From NCBI GenBank assembly GCA_008933995.1, contig WARS01000032.1:2249001-2313000 (forward strand): a DNA stretch of 64,000 nucleotides. The letters are read 5' to 3'. Shown here one piece after another: positions 1 to 14,500 of this stretch. The position numbers were made by a program, and so were the translations under genes. Below the pieces are notes generated by a model, which did not search any database, was not told the DNA's origin, and saw only the letters and a program-made list of their open reading frames with translations. Positions within the stretch are counted from its first letter, which is position 1; each line of letters opens with the position of its first letter. Origin of the DNA: Datnioides undecimradiatus. Taxonomy: Eukaryota > Chordata > Actinopteri > Lobotiformes > Datnioididae.

Positions 1-255
1 AAATGGCAGATAGACAGTTGTTTGTGGTAATTCAGAAACAACTGTCACTTAAAATGTCCCCTACAGATCTGAGAATGCATAGAATACAGATCTTACAATT
101 ATTCAGGGAATTATTACTAAAAAAAATATTTCATGTGATCACGTAACAGCATGAATATCTGAACATAAATTGCTATCAGACTGTATTAACTCACAAATAT
201 TCATGTTAGGTAAGTTCATAACATCGCACCTAAGACAACATAAATACATACATAC

Positions 256-456
256 CTGGCCGGGAAGGTTTGGAGGTGGTTGTAGGCCATGTGCAGAACA
301 CGAAGGTGCGTGTGGCCTGTTAGCATGGGCACACACTTATCTGTCAGCCGGTTATTGGTCAGGTAGAGTTCCTGCAGGATGCTGTGGCTCTCTTCTGACA
401 GAGTGGATGGCGGCAGGTGCTCTAGCTTATTGGCAGATGCATTGACGCATCGTAAG
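256..456 (-). CDS. phlpp1: phlpp1 exon 11, LRRs; last exon in window
   Basis: Acceptor CTCTCAG|CTTACG, donor CCGGCCAG|GTATGT, 201 bp, phase 2-2. It encodes [38 protein letters not shown] and [17 protein letters not shown]. The next exons (remaining LRRs, PP2C domain) must lie left of position 1; positions 1-255 are intron. Confidence 0.96.
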
Positions 457-3400
457 CTGAGAGTAAAGGAGAAAATACAGGCTCATTTTTGTACTCGTCC
501 GGACGAGGGAATGAAAAACAGTGATGAGTCACTTCTGCATGAATTCTTGCTCCTATGACCCCAATTAAAACCCAGCTGCTGGTTGGTTATTTTTATCATT
601 TGCCAGTAATCCTTGCCCTTGGATATCTCATGCTTGACTCAAATCCTATATATAATTTCTGTCTTTCATCTTCACATACATGCCTTCATATACCCTTACA
701 CTTAATCCTCTTGTCCTCTGTCAGACGTGTTATCACATAAAAAAGAAAACAAATCACTTCCAGTTGATGATTAATGCTACCTGTCAGATTTGAGGAACAG
801 GTTGCACGGCAGCTCCACCAGTTGATTGTGCTGTACGTCTAAAACCTCCAGCAGAGGGCGCTCCACTCTTTCAGGCAGCTTCTGCAACTGGTTATGTCCT
901 GCACTCAGCTTCCTCAGACCGTTGCTGCATAACAACCTGCGGCATGAAGGACATACAGATGGTTGGGTCAGTGCGCGAATAATAATAATAAACATACACA
1001 CTCTTGTGACCCCACAGTGGTGTATAGATGTACAGGTGGACAGGGAGATGCATAGATGGCATAGATTGCGATATGGTTGATGGGCAGGTGACACACAATT
1101 CTTCCACACAAGTGCCTTGTGAAGGAGTGGACTGTAATTGTAGGGAGGCTGAAACAGTCATGGAAATGAGGATAGTGCAGGAGGATGGGTGCGACGATGA
1201 GGATGTGAAAACAGAAAATAGCAGCGCCTCTAGTGGAGCCTGCGGCTGGAATTCATCATCCTGACACTTATTGGGTAAAAAATAAATCTGGAGACAATGA
1301 GGGGAGAGAGAGAGAGAAAGAGAGATAAATGAAAAGAGAGAAGCAAAGGGAGGAAGGTTGACAGAGGCGATGTGAGACAGAGGGAAAAGGAGGAAGTGAG
1401 TAGCATCTGAGCTGACCTTCTAAAAGGCTATATAAAGGGGAAGGGAATGGACCAAGGCTGTGGAGGTTACAGCCTATCTGTGTGATTTATGAGGCTCTAT
1501 GGGGGATAGATGACTGGCCGGCAAAAGGGCAGGGAGAATAATGCTGCACTGTACTCCATTTACAGGCTTACGGACGTGTTCGCTGAGAGGGAGAGACTCA
1601 CCGCGCCGGGAGCTCAGTGATGAGGTTGTGGCTCACGTCCAAAACTTCCAGTTTCTTCGCTTCACACAGCCAGTCTGGCAAGGACTCCATATGGTTCCTA
1701 CAGGGAGGAGAGGGAATGATGATGATGATGATGATGATAAATGATGTGCAGTTTGCAGAGCGAGATACCTAACATGGAAAATAATGTAGTGGGACACTGC
1801 ATGTCTGTGCAGTCCCAGAAGACCAGCTCTAGAAAAGACGAGGCAGCAACTTCAGTTCAAGGTGAAAAAAAATCATTTTTAACCATATTTTGTAATAATT
1901 CAGATTCCCTTCATCAGGTAACTCAAGTATCAAGCTGTGTTGCGTTTCAGATGAAAAAAGGGAAATACTAATTACAACTTTAAATAGATTATCTGCAGTG
2001 CGGCACTCACTCAAGGTTTAAGTGGAGGAGGAATTCAAAAATAATAACATTTTTTAAACTGCAGTTACTCTTTTCCATGTCTTTTTATTGACCACAATGA
2101 AGCAAAGTACAGCAGCCTTTCACTTAACAATCAAAGGTGAGGGGTCACAGCTGAGGCGATTAAAGAATGACAGCCCCCTAACATCAACTCTCTGACGGTT
2201 CAATAAATCATCAGTCAATCACTCTTTATTTGTATAGCACCTTTCATGCAGGTTAGTGTAGTGCTTCGGTGATGACAGACAAGCCAGTACTATGACAGAA
2301 CAAACAATGACAGTAATAAAATAAAAGTCTAAAAAGACCTGGTATTGGGTTTGGATATTTAGCTTATTTTCCTTTTTCTAAGGTAGAGAGGCTGTGCTAC
2401 AAATTAGTCTCATTTTCCAAATATTTTTTTAACAGTTAGTGTTGGATTTGTGTGTGTGCACCAGGATCTTTCTCACCTCGAGATGTCCATGTAACTAAGA
2501 TTGGAGGGCACAGGGCTGACATCCAGTTGTCGTAGCTCTGTAGGGAGAAATCCAAACACATTAACCTACAGCAAGGACAGACGCGGTCTATTACAAAAGC
2601 AGGTAGATGGGAAACGGAGGGGTGGTGGTGGGGGCTGTGATGACAAGTTAGAACAAGAGTTGATGGAGAGGGACAATGAGACTGCAGGACTGATGAGAAG
2701 AAATGAATCCATGCAGGTGAAGAAGCATTGGAGGAAGTTATTTTAGGAGAAAGTGAGTTTAGGTATATGTTACAGATTTAGACAGAAGTCTCCTCTAACA
2801 GAAGTCATATCAGTGACTGAGTGAGTGGTGATGTGAGAGGGATGGGGATCTGTCTTCTGTAACACATATGATTGCATTTGCAGAGAACATGAAGTCGAGC
2901 GCGCCGGAACCAACCGTTGTTGGAAGCGTAGATGCCTTTGAGCAAGCAGCCCTTGGCCTTGAGACTGGTGATGCGGTTCCTCTCACAGTGAAGCACCTCC
3001 AACCTGGGGAAGACCGAGGCGTCCAGGTCCGTCAGCCTATTATCCCTCACGTCCAGCTGGGTCACGTGCCGCAGCAGGTCCGGCTCATCTGGCACCATGC
3101 TTGAGATCTTATTCAACCTGACAGAGGGAGCAGGGAGGAGGCAAAGGTTCAGCTCCAATTGGATCAGGTTGAACTGCACAGGCTGTGGCCTTTCTTGTAA
3201 GGCAGGGAACATGCCTCAGGTGATGGCTGATACATTGTGCAGCTTTCTGACTTCTGTTTAGTGCTCAGTTGTTCTGTGCACAGCAATAACGTAAGTGGCT
3301 TTTGATTTCTAAAGTGTTGAAAATATGAATTATTATATGAACTGCCTTGATGAACAGGCATCAAGTGGTAAATAGAGGAGGTATGAAATAAAAACACCTG

Positions 3401-6400
3401 CCAGTAATCTTTTCAATTTATTCTGAGAAGAGGTTTATGCTAAAAATCATAAAGACCCAAAACTCAACTGCAAATGAAAAGTCCAAAACTCCAACTCCAA
3501 AACATTTTGAATTTAAAAAATAGAGTAAAGCCACAAAATTATAACATTTAAAAGTAACATTAACAATTAATAAAGTATTAGAATTGTTGATCATTTATTT
3601 TTATGTCAGTCCACTCTGGATTAGTAATTTTCCAGAAAATAAAACAGCCACTGTGATGAAATTAATAGTTTTGAAGTAATTCTTCATGATAAAATTCTAA
3701 ACATTTGCTGGCGTTAACCTCTTAAATGTGTCTTATCTGTCTTTCTTTGTCCAATATGATAGTAAAGTAAAGTCTGGTAACAGGTGAAGTCTTTACCTGT
3801 TTGAACTTGTGTCCAGTATTTTCATTGAGGATGAAGTTGTATGATTTATCAATAAGGAAAATATGAGTTGATTGCTGCGCTAAATTCACTGATCGAGTTA
3901 CTAAATAAATGAATTAAGGGAAACAAACAGCTGCAGCGCTGACAAAATGAATATGAACACATCCTCGTGAGAGAAACCATGTGATCTTTGTCCGCAGAGG
4001 TGAGAATGCAGGAAAACGTATTTACTGACCTTGTCTAAGCAAAGTCACAGGGAGTGAAGTATTAACCGGCAAAATAGTGCAAGTCACTCCAGCTCTGTGC
4101 TTTAGCAGTGGGAAGACACCTGATGGAGCCACAACGGGCAAATGATTCCCTGATTTCGTGCCGTCTGGCCGTCTGCTTGTGTTTTGGCTTCCTCTCAGTG
4201 TTTTTGTTTCTATCATTAGTGTGATAACATGTGTCATTGAATACATGGCTTTGGCCAAGCATGACTGAGGACTTTACCTGTTGCTTGTTCTTGATGGACT
4301 TTAATCAAAAAAACACCAATCCTAATCTAATAAGCATGTTTGTTTTTTGGATTATAATAAAAACAATAATCAGCCCTCACTGTTGTACCTTAGATCGATG
4401 TGTTTGACGCGGAGCAGTCTGAAATTCTGCAGCGTGAGCGTTTCTAGGTTGTTTCCTGCCATGCACAGCTTCTCCATGGAGGCCAGCTGCTCCAGCACCT
4501 GGGGAACGTGGCTGAACTGGTTGAAGGAAAGGCCGACGTAACTCAACCTCTGCAGGGAACCGAGCTCATTGGGCAGCTCTTCTAGACTGTTGCCGTCCAA
4601 CAGGAACGTCTGCAAACTGTGAGAGGGATATCACAAGCTTAGACGATTGACCTCATGCATGACAGGCTGGAGAACTTTTCCTCAAGTTACACATTTTCTT
4701 AATTGTGTAGCTCAGGATGAAAAATGATATCCCAACCAGGACTTGTTTCAACAGTTTCAACATTACTATCAGTACACTTGTTCTCCACCAGATGGCAGTA
4801 GCTGCCAGCATGCCCTACTGGCCGCTTCAGGAATTTACAGGCATACCAGATCATTCCTGCAGATTAACTTCTCATCTAACTCGGTTTCAACCCACATACC
4901 TGTATGTTAGGTTTCCAATGAGCTCTGAGTTTAAAATACATGTACTATCCATGTGTCAGTACTGGTGCAGTTGCTAAATGTCTCCCTAAACCCATGTTTT
5001 CCATGTTTTCGTGGTGGGGTAAACTAGACAGAATAATGCATAAAGTATCAAGTTATTATCATTTCATGCATTTGTACATTTTGCTGACTCTCCTCTAAAG
5101 AGTGAGTAAAATGGCTTTTTACACACCCAACAGAGAGGGGGATAGGGGGTGGGGGTCTGGGACTGGAGCTCAACCAAAACTCTAAATGTTCTGAGCGTTC
5201 CCACGAGAGAAAAAAAATGGTTTTAAGCCAGCAAAATCAGATTTTTTTTATCCTCTTTAAAATGTTGGCTTAGAAATAAAACATCTGTGATTGATTTGGA
5301 AACTGAGTAACAATGTCACTAAAGAAATTCATTTTAAAAAATTAAATTTCCTCAAATTTCCTTAAAGTTCCTCAAAGAAACATAAATGTTTCACAATCAA
5401 TAGAGTCCTGAAGAGAAATCTGAGATGATTTTGAGAAAAGCTTACGTGACAGTCGAAACTGGATTATTCATAACAGGTTTGCTCAATAACAAGCTGATCT
5501 ATGTCTTAAATGACAGCTAAGTGAGAAGAAGGACTGAAGTCACTTAACAAACAGTTAAACAGATGAGGGCCAAGCCATGACTGAAACAAAATGTCAGGCA
5601 GCAGGTAACACCACAGATGATCTGTGCAAGATGTGTTGTTGTTTGCTCACATGTTGAAACTAGCAAAGAACACCATGGGGGTTGTTGTGCCACGTGCTTG
5701 TTGCTAGGTAACGCTCACATTTGGCTATGTAAACTTTTGACACTCAAACCGGCAAAAAGGTGGTTTGGATTGTGAAAAGGTTCACTGGTTTCCCAGCCCT
5801 GAGATGACATCAATACAAGCAAGCGTTGGCCCCGACTCAGCAGTAAAGCCCCGGTACAATAAGTAAAAGAGTTGGATGATTACCAACATCACGAGCCAAC
5901 AGTAGGCAGAGGTAATGTAAACACCAAAGACAGAATCAATAGAGTAATAACCAACAAGAAGAGGAGGAGGTATTTAGAAAAAGGGGCTAAAACATGACTG
6001 AACTTCTGATTTGGTTCAATTCAGGCTGTGGGTTGAGCAAAGGTTTAGGTCTTGCAACATAAATACTGTTAACATCAGGTCTTCTCTGTCAATGGCTTCC
6101 TGCTTTTACTTACTTGGCCATTGCTCCCACAGAGCAGGGGACCGAGACCAGATAGTTGCAGCTGAGGTTGACTTCTGTTAGTGTGGGGATGTCACAGATG
6201 GCCAAAGGGAACTGACCAAGGTGGTTGTTGGACAGGTTGAGGCTCCGCAGACGAGAAAATCTGGAAATGGAGGATGAATGTATTGATGGAGAAGAGAAGA
6301 GAAGAGAAGAGAAGAGAAGAGAAGAGAGTGATTGGAGTTGCAGTGAATTTTGCAAGAGTAGAAGATATTCATAAATATATTGATGCATATATCCATAGGC

Positions 6401-6846
6401 AATACAGAAAAGTATAGCTTACACTGAATTTGTTTAAGCAAAAAACACACAGTTAGATTGAATGCACCCATAAACAAAGCCTTTTTCCATAGAAGGACTA
6501 AACCTTCACGTTTTATTGTTGAGCAAACAAGCTCACATTGGCGTCTGTGTTGTTCATTCAAACACAAGTGACTGGCGGCATTTGGAGTGGTGTCCTGTGG
6601 CAGAGCGATGACCTTCAGAGGGGTTAGCCCCCTCAGGGAGGGGAGGGAGTCAGGGGAACAAGGCAAAGCAGGGGAAAGGACTCTCTGGATTGTCTTTATT
6701 TATCCATCTACACACACACAGACACACAATCTGCTATCACCTATCATGTGCGCAGAGAGAGCAGCTACGGCAAGCCGGAGATGGGCAGCGTGCCATAGAA
6801 GCACCGCAGGCTGGAGCAGTTGCTTTAACTGGCACAACTTCCCAAT

Positions 6847-6914
<68 letters not shown>

Positions 6915-9900
6915 TGCACACACATGCATGCAGTACATCACAGTGATGGAGAAAAAGGCAACCGAGATGTCAAGGCTATTGATTAGGGTGCCCAAGTAAT
7001 TCCAGCTGAGGGTGACTCCTGCAGGCAGCGAGTCAGGGGGTGTGCGTGGGAAAATGTCATTCCACCATTAAATCAACCTCTGCAATCTGCTGAGTAATGC
7101 TCATACCCCCCTTCCTCAGAGTCTCTCCTTGTCTGTGTCATGCTGTCCCATCATACGATTCTTTTGCTTTCTTTTTACTACTGTTCCAATGCTGCATGAA
7201 TTATTTCTATTAACATAGGATGAAATGATAAGGCGTTGCTTGAATGCCCCTGGAGGCTGATCAGTATCACCCAAATATGCAGCTCCCCTCACTATTTTAG
7301 GTTACTGTTTGGTTCTTTACTCTTGTCAACCTCATTTCCAGCTGTGGTAAGTAGCTGCTTTATATCAGCAGAATAGCTGTGATTAACCCACTGTACAATA
7401 AATGTCGAGCACTAAAGGAAGGACCATTTTTAGCTGGCAAACGTGGAGCTTTTACCAAATTAAAGTTAGTATTTTTCAAAAAGAACAAAACAGAGCCTAA
7501 GAGAGGGAGTGAATATTAGACACAAAACTGCAAATGAAGGCTAATTCTGAGTGAAATGATGAGTAAATTGTATGCTGAAACCTTCATGTAAGGTTGTAAT
7601 ATGTTAATGTGGTGTTTAAGTTGCAGCTTTTTGTCAAACCCTCTGTGCCTCACCACAGCTCTGTGGAGTCTTGTAACCTCTTCTAGCTCATTGTGTTGGT
7701 GTTCTGGCCTATAAATCCACTGCTGTCAACACTGTTTTCAACTGTTGTAACAAACTGCTCTTTTTCAGCTAAACAGCTGTAATATAATCACTGTGCAGCA
7801 ACTGTGCAACTGTACAGCAACTACACTAGTGAGTTAGCAGCTAGCTGGTGAACATAGTGGAGTGTTTAGTAAGCCAAAAAAGGCTGAAAGCTGGATCTGT
7901 TTCTCAGGAGTTGGTGAAGTGCAAACAAGAGATAAAGAGAGAGTGAATACTAGATACATTAGATGAACAGACACACAGCAGACAGCTCTAAGTGAATGCT
8001 AATACGGCTCCATTTCTAATAATATGTCAATATTATGTTTTTAGCTTATTCTGCTCCAAAGTGTCCCAAAAAAATCAATGAGTGCAACATTAATCCTTTC
8101 ACTTGGCCTCAAATAACCCCTTTAATCTCACATTTTGCCTTTCTGACACTACTCTGTCCAACTCCTTCATTTCCCTCTTCCCATTTCACTTCCCTCTTCC
8201 CTCATTTCCATTATTTTATGTCCTTCACAACTTGCTAAACTGTCATACATATGTAAATAAACAGGCCATGAGTTCAATCATATGCATGGAACGTCAGATA
8301 TTCCCCATAGCGAGTGGTGACCTCTGTCTCAAAGAGAGATGCATGCTGGGAAAAAGCCCCATGCCAAAGGAAGGTATCCCAGACGACCGATTGTGCATAT
8401 CTGATTGGCAAATCAGCCGGCAGTTAGTATTTGGCCAGAGAGAAGAGAGAGAGATGGGGAGAGGCATGTGGCAGGTTCACACATTCCATTCCTCTTGGAA
8501 AAATACAAAGCACTATGACCCCACTGACGATGTCAGAGAAAGCCAGTGTTTATACTGAAACAAAAACAGACTCTCACACAACTGTCCACACCAAAACACA
8601 TACACCCACATTCATGGAGGCAGCTCACAGAGTATTATTGTTCTTGACTGCAGCTCTTTTGACTTCAGTCTCTCAGGGGCAAAGCGAGTACTCAAGTAAC
8701 TCTGCTGCATGTTTCTGTCAAAACGCCTCTATTTTCAGCTAACTATTCATCTCTTTCTCATTACTGACCTCTTTTTCTGTCATGCTGGGTCAAATGCGGA
8801 TGAGCCTACTTAGGTTTGGCAAAGCTAAACGGATGTTATCTCGCCTGACCAGCAGGGGAGCTGTGCATTGCTCGGTCAGATTTAAAAACTAGTTATTTCC
8901 CTCGCATCCTTTTCTTTCTGACACCAGTCATTATTCTGAGGATTAAAAAAAATAATATGATTCAGAAAACGACTGTGGTAGCAAAATCCCGACCTCCTAC
9001 TCATTCATAATTTTCTCTCGGGGAGGCTCACAAGCATGCAGGATTATACATGCACAGCCATACACATAAATACGCATTCCTGTCAGTGCAGTCATCTTTG
9101 AAAACAAATGCCATACTGTATCAAGACTTTGTATGCACTGACCCCAAATCTGTAGCCTGCAGCCACTTTTTTCTGTTGCAAGCAAGTGCCTTCCTCTCAC
9201 ACATACAGACACTCTGATGTGCAAACGCTGCTAACACACGCGCAAGCAACAGATTCACACAATTTACTCAGCTAAATGGTAATAATCTTCAGCAAGAAAG
9301 GCTGTGACAGGCATGCACCACTGTGTATATGAATGCAGCAGATAAACACACATACTCACTCACACACACCCGCACACACACGTCTTGGCTGTGGGCTTTA
9401 ATCTGGGACCATGATAAGCATGCAGCAGATGGTGCCCACAGAGAGAGAGAGTGAGGGAGGCCAGCCACATTAAAAGCTTCCCTGCAGATGCATCTACCCT
9501 TCTGGGCTCAGGGCTTGTTTGGCCTAGGCTGGTACAGCACGGCCCTGGCTAGCCTCTTTGGTCCCTGCGTGCCAATGGCCCCGGTCCTAGACTGCTCAGG
9601 TTGATGGCTTGAAAACTGCAGGCAGAAGCTAAAGCTGTCCAAACCAACCAGCCATGACCTGTTGTGTCCACTGAGGCCTCACTGTATAAGTGTCTCATCC
9701 TCCCCTCTCTCACCTCAGACCAGCCCTGCTCCTTTTGTTCAGTATTATCCTAAGCTTTGCTAAACCTTCTCAAGTCTCATCTTGCCTCTTCAAACCACCC
9801 TGAACTGCCTCCTCAACCTGTAACGCCTCCTCACATCTATCCACTCCTTTCTTTTCTTTCACTTCTTCCTGTCTCCTCCCCTCCTCTTAGCTTTGCCTCA

Positions 9901-11516
9901 GGTGTGCTTACTGTAGATTTACAATGGCAATGTACCTCTGCAGCTGCTGCAGTTGCTGGTCTGCAGGCAGGAAGTTGTGTTTCAGATTGAGGTGGGTGAG
10001 GTCCTGGCTGTAGAAGAGGTTAGGAGGAAGGTGCTCAAGGCTGCAGCAGGACAGATCCACTGAGTTGATCCTCTGCGACACCATCTAGATGGAGGTGTGA
10101 GGTGGAACACGAGAGGTAACAAGAGACAAAGAGAAACGTGGAGTTAAACTGGATTATCTTGGCAGTAACATACGAGACTTTACTGGTTTACTCTGTGTGT
10201 GTGTGTGTGTGTCTGTGTGTGTGTAGCCTGCTGCTAAGGGGTCAAATGTCACTCAATGGCCAATCTTCTTAGGATTAGGGAGTCAAGGAAAGTCGAGGGA
10301 AAGTCCAACAGGCTAGTGACCTAACATCACACATTACATCATGGTGTAATCTAGTTAACTGCAAGTGTGTAAAGCAGTTAACATGCAATCAGTTGTTAGT
10401 AACAGACACACACAGGCCGCCATAAAAAGACAAGACAGCCGACAGGCAGCTGTCCGGTCTTGAAGGAGAGAATGTATGGCCTGTGAACTGGAGCTTTTCA
10501 GAGCGGGAGTTAGCTGGAGGCTCAGCAGTCGTTGGTGGGGCACGTGCTGCCTCTATCCAGGCTTCTATTCTGAGTGGCCCTCTGGGTGCCTGTGACATGC
10601 ATGTCCCTGTTAATATTTAGAAAAGAGGTTTTCTGGCTGTGGCCTACTTGAGTTCAAATGAGAGAAAGGAGAGACGAGCCATGAGTGGTGTTTATGTGAG
10701 TGCACCCAGACACACTTGGGTTATACACTAGGGCCAGATGAGTGCAGTTTTCTGTATGCTCAGCTCATACGGCCGGTGAGGTCGCGCTGGGTGCAGTGCA
10801 CCGTTTTCATACTCAACTTGCAGTCACGCATGTTCTGATGTACGACGCAGCTGACCCGTAAGTAGTGCCCGAGAGCATATGCTTATGTTCTCTAACTCAC
10901 ATGCCCAAAGACTCACACACACAATACCTTGGCAGCATGTCTGTGCCAGCGCAGGTGCTCCGTGAAGCTGTCAAAGCTGACGTAGTAGGTTTGACTCTGA
11001 GGCCCTGCCGAGCTGAAGGCCAAGCAGTGACTGTGCTTCTTCACCTCCTCCACCTGCAGCACGACACACAAACACACAGAGGAGTGACAGTGTGAAATGC
11101 TGACATCTCTGCCCCCCCACTCTCCTTCTCAATATAAACGACAAACCCCATGCCTGTAGAGTTACAGTCACTGAATAAAAGGAAACAGAGAGGAAAAGCT
11201 GACACATGGACGTCTCAATGGATTAGTTGTTATTTGAAACCGCTTCGGTCGAAGGAAAACGAGATGCTTAATAGCTGCAGGGGAGACGAACTCAGTCAAC
11301 CGGAAGCACACTCATGAAAATATATAAGACACGCATGATCATATAGTGAACACATGTGCGTGACATGGGCGAGAGTAAATGTATGGGAAATTGCTTTTCA
11401 AGTCACACACATACACTCAAGCACATGGTCTCTGTGAATAAATGACTGACTAGTTATGGTGTGTGAATATAATACTAGCATGCGCATTCACAAACTCAAC
11501 ACACACACAAACTCAC

Positions 11517-11550
<34 letters not shown>

Positions 11551-14500
11551 GGCACATACAGATGCAGTGCATGGATGAATGGTTGACTAGTCACGCCTTG
11601 TGCGTGAAATGTTTATAAACTGGGTGTGGCTGGGTACGGCACACCTTTTTTTGTCAGGCGTACGGTCAGTAAGGTTTTTCAGGTGAACACTCAGTGCTTG
11701 ATTAGGGGCCTTGCAGATACGCAGATCCATAAAGCAATAAAACGGATAAAGGTCATTTTTAAGGAGGCACTCTCAAAAAGTAGAAAGGGACGTAAGGCAG
11801 CTTGACTGCTCCAGTGTTACATTACAATAAACATTACGGCATGTCTTGACTCCACATTAGAAACGGACAAAAATAGAAGTTGCGGAATACGGACAACACT
11901 TTGACTATTTAAAAACCTGTCTTGCACCATTTCTGTGTGACCTTGTGCTAAAATGAACAAAGCAGGAAGCGTTGCTGGATTTAAGGTGAAACCTCACTGA
12001 GAACAAACTTCACGGTACAGGGAGACATTTGCAGAGGGTAATAAGAGTGACTTTATCAGATTACTCTCTGGTGCAATGACATTATGAGTTTATGACCAAG
12101 AGTGTAAATTACATAGCAATACCATAAAAAACTAAACAAAAAAAGATCACGTGATGCCAGCTGTGCCCTGCTGGGGTGCGACATAGACATACTTTTCCTC
12201 CAATGAGCGGCAGGATGTGCATCTTCCCTGTCTGGCTCTCCTTGACAGAGGAGACGATGAGGCAGGTGCCACACAGGATGACCTGTCGTCTGGTCCAGCG
12301 GTTAACCGGCAGCTGGAGCTTCCCTTTGCGAACGTTGTATGTCCCTGACAGCTGGACCCGCTCTGAGCTCTCGATGCTTTGGGGCTTCCCTGCAACAGCG
12401 ACAGAGAGATTTTGTGTAGTTAGCACCACAGACCTTGAAACGTGTCACATTATTAGGTGCATTTAAAAGAAAGGAATGACAATCAGTTAATAAAATTCAT
12501 ACTTTATTTTCACCGTAATAATTTCCAAGAACCAGCACAGTGCCATTTCAAATACTGAGTCAAAACCAAACAAGATTAAGTGTCCATGAGAGGCACAACA
12601 GCACTTTGGACTAAATATCAGCATGCTAGCAATGACAGTGTTGACATATTGATGTTTAGCAGGTTTAAGTGTTTATCATGTTGGCAATCTTAGTGTAGCA
12701 TGTTAGCACTCCAACAATAGCTGATAAGTGCAAAACACATCTGCAGCAGATGGGTAAGTCACGAGCTATTTGATTGGAAACCAAAGGCATTTCTGAAAAA
12801 GCACAAATACTAGTCTCACAGTGGTGCCCATGCAAAGAAAAAAAAAAATCAAGGGATCACCAAAGTAATTAGAATACATCATCAGGAAGCTTTTGTTTTG
12901 CAACAATGTATATGATAGATGTTGACCTGCTGATAGCACTAAAAGAAAGGTTAGGGAATGACCAGAGTCAGTGGGCTTCACCCTCTGTAGATAATGAATG
13001 TCTTAAAACTAACGTGTGGAGCTATAGCCAATAATTAATACCGTATATATGCAGAACAGACCCACAGCACTAAGCAAGTGAGCCCTCACCACAATAATGT
13101 TATCACAACGATGGTTTAGCACAAGATCTAAACACATTCAGCACAACTGTCAGCCTTGGATGCCCTACTTTGCACATGGAATTGAATAGTCTGGATTTGC
13201 ATTCAGTGCAGCTCTACATTAATACAGTCTCAAATTCAATACCAGGTGCACCTTTTCTAAATTATGCTCTTACAATTTCTGAGCTGCCTTTATTCATTTT
13301 TACCCATCTGTCTAGCTCCCCTCCATGCCCTGTTCTCTCGCTTCACCGCCAGCCTGCCAAACCTGACAGTCAGGCTGCTTATCAGGCGTTCTGTCAGCCA
13401 GGCTGTCTTATCGCTCTGTCTAAACATCCACCTGCTTTCTGTCTACCTCCACCTCCGCAAAAACCTCCCTGGGCTGACATGCTCTGCCCCCGCCCCCCGG
13501 TTGTTTCTCTTCTATCTGACCGGTGCCTGGCTTTCAGTTTCCCCTTTCCATCTATGGTTTTACGTTAACCTCACTGTTTTCCCATTCGGCCAAGAGATTC
13601 ATGGAAGTTTTGCTTTCCAAGTGACAGATGGCCTCAGAAAATGTCTCACATCTTGTGGCCTCCTGTATACTCGCTGCATCCATCTTGAACTGCCTCTTTC
13701 ACACTTATTTCACTTCACTTCACTCCACACACACACACACACAATGGCCAAAGCGGATGGTGGTGGTGGTGGTGAGGTAAGGACAGGAAGAAAGAGTCAG
13801 TAGGGTAAGCAAGTGTGAACCTGCACACACTCTCATGGCTTTAAATAATTCAGGTCTTTCACATGCAGACTGTAAGGCTAATGCTGTGAAGTGCTGCAGT
13901 GCATGCTGCTCTTATCCAACACACTCAGCAGAGTTTAGTAACATCTGATCAAAGATCTGCTTATTTGAGCTGATGTGGCTAAAACCTGAGGTCACAACAG
14001 TGCATCCATATTTTATTCTAATGGCTGTCGCTATCATATACATTGTTGAATTCACCTTGTCCAGGAGGCAGAGTTTTATAGAGACTGGCGATCCTAATTT
14101 GTTTATAACCAGCGGAGCTGCTGAGCCCTGACCTTTTCTTCTGCGCAACAAGCTAATCTTGTGTTCACAGCAGAATCAATAGCCTAGTTTGCAAAAGCAT
14201 ATTAGCTTTGACTAAATGCTGAGTGTGTAATATAACTACGCTATTGTTAAATGTTGATCATGAGTCATGTTTGACTACAGCAGAGAGCTGTCTTAGTATG
14301 CTTAAACAGCAGAGACTATCACACATAAGGAGGGGACGTGTAGAAGGGCATGAACCCATGAATGAGGTGCGAGGATGCAGCCGCCCTACTAGTTTAATTT
14401 CTGAGAAAAGGCGAGAGCGCAACATTGTCAATTATAAAGTCACACATCTTAGACACATAAGTCAGACCTACCAAACAGAATGTATAGCTTAACACTGCAA

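Larger units (their letters stand above)
1698..2476 (-). other. phlpp1 intron 8 (779 bp)
   Basis: Contains the GAT repeat at 1716-1746 and a candidate repeat fragment at 2205-2275. No coding signal. Confidence 0.9.
6261..9935 (-). other. phlpp1 intron 4 (3675 bp)
   Basis: Contains GAAGA and AC microsatellites and a degenerate dispersed-repeat candidate (7330-8015). No coding exon fits between LRR exons 4 and 5, whose phases already match. Confidence 0.88.

Noticed and set aside
6700..6925. Cys/Val- and Thr/His-repeat ORFs
   Set aside because: Translations of the AC microsatellite.
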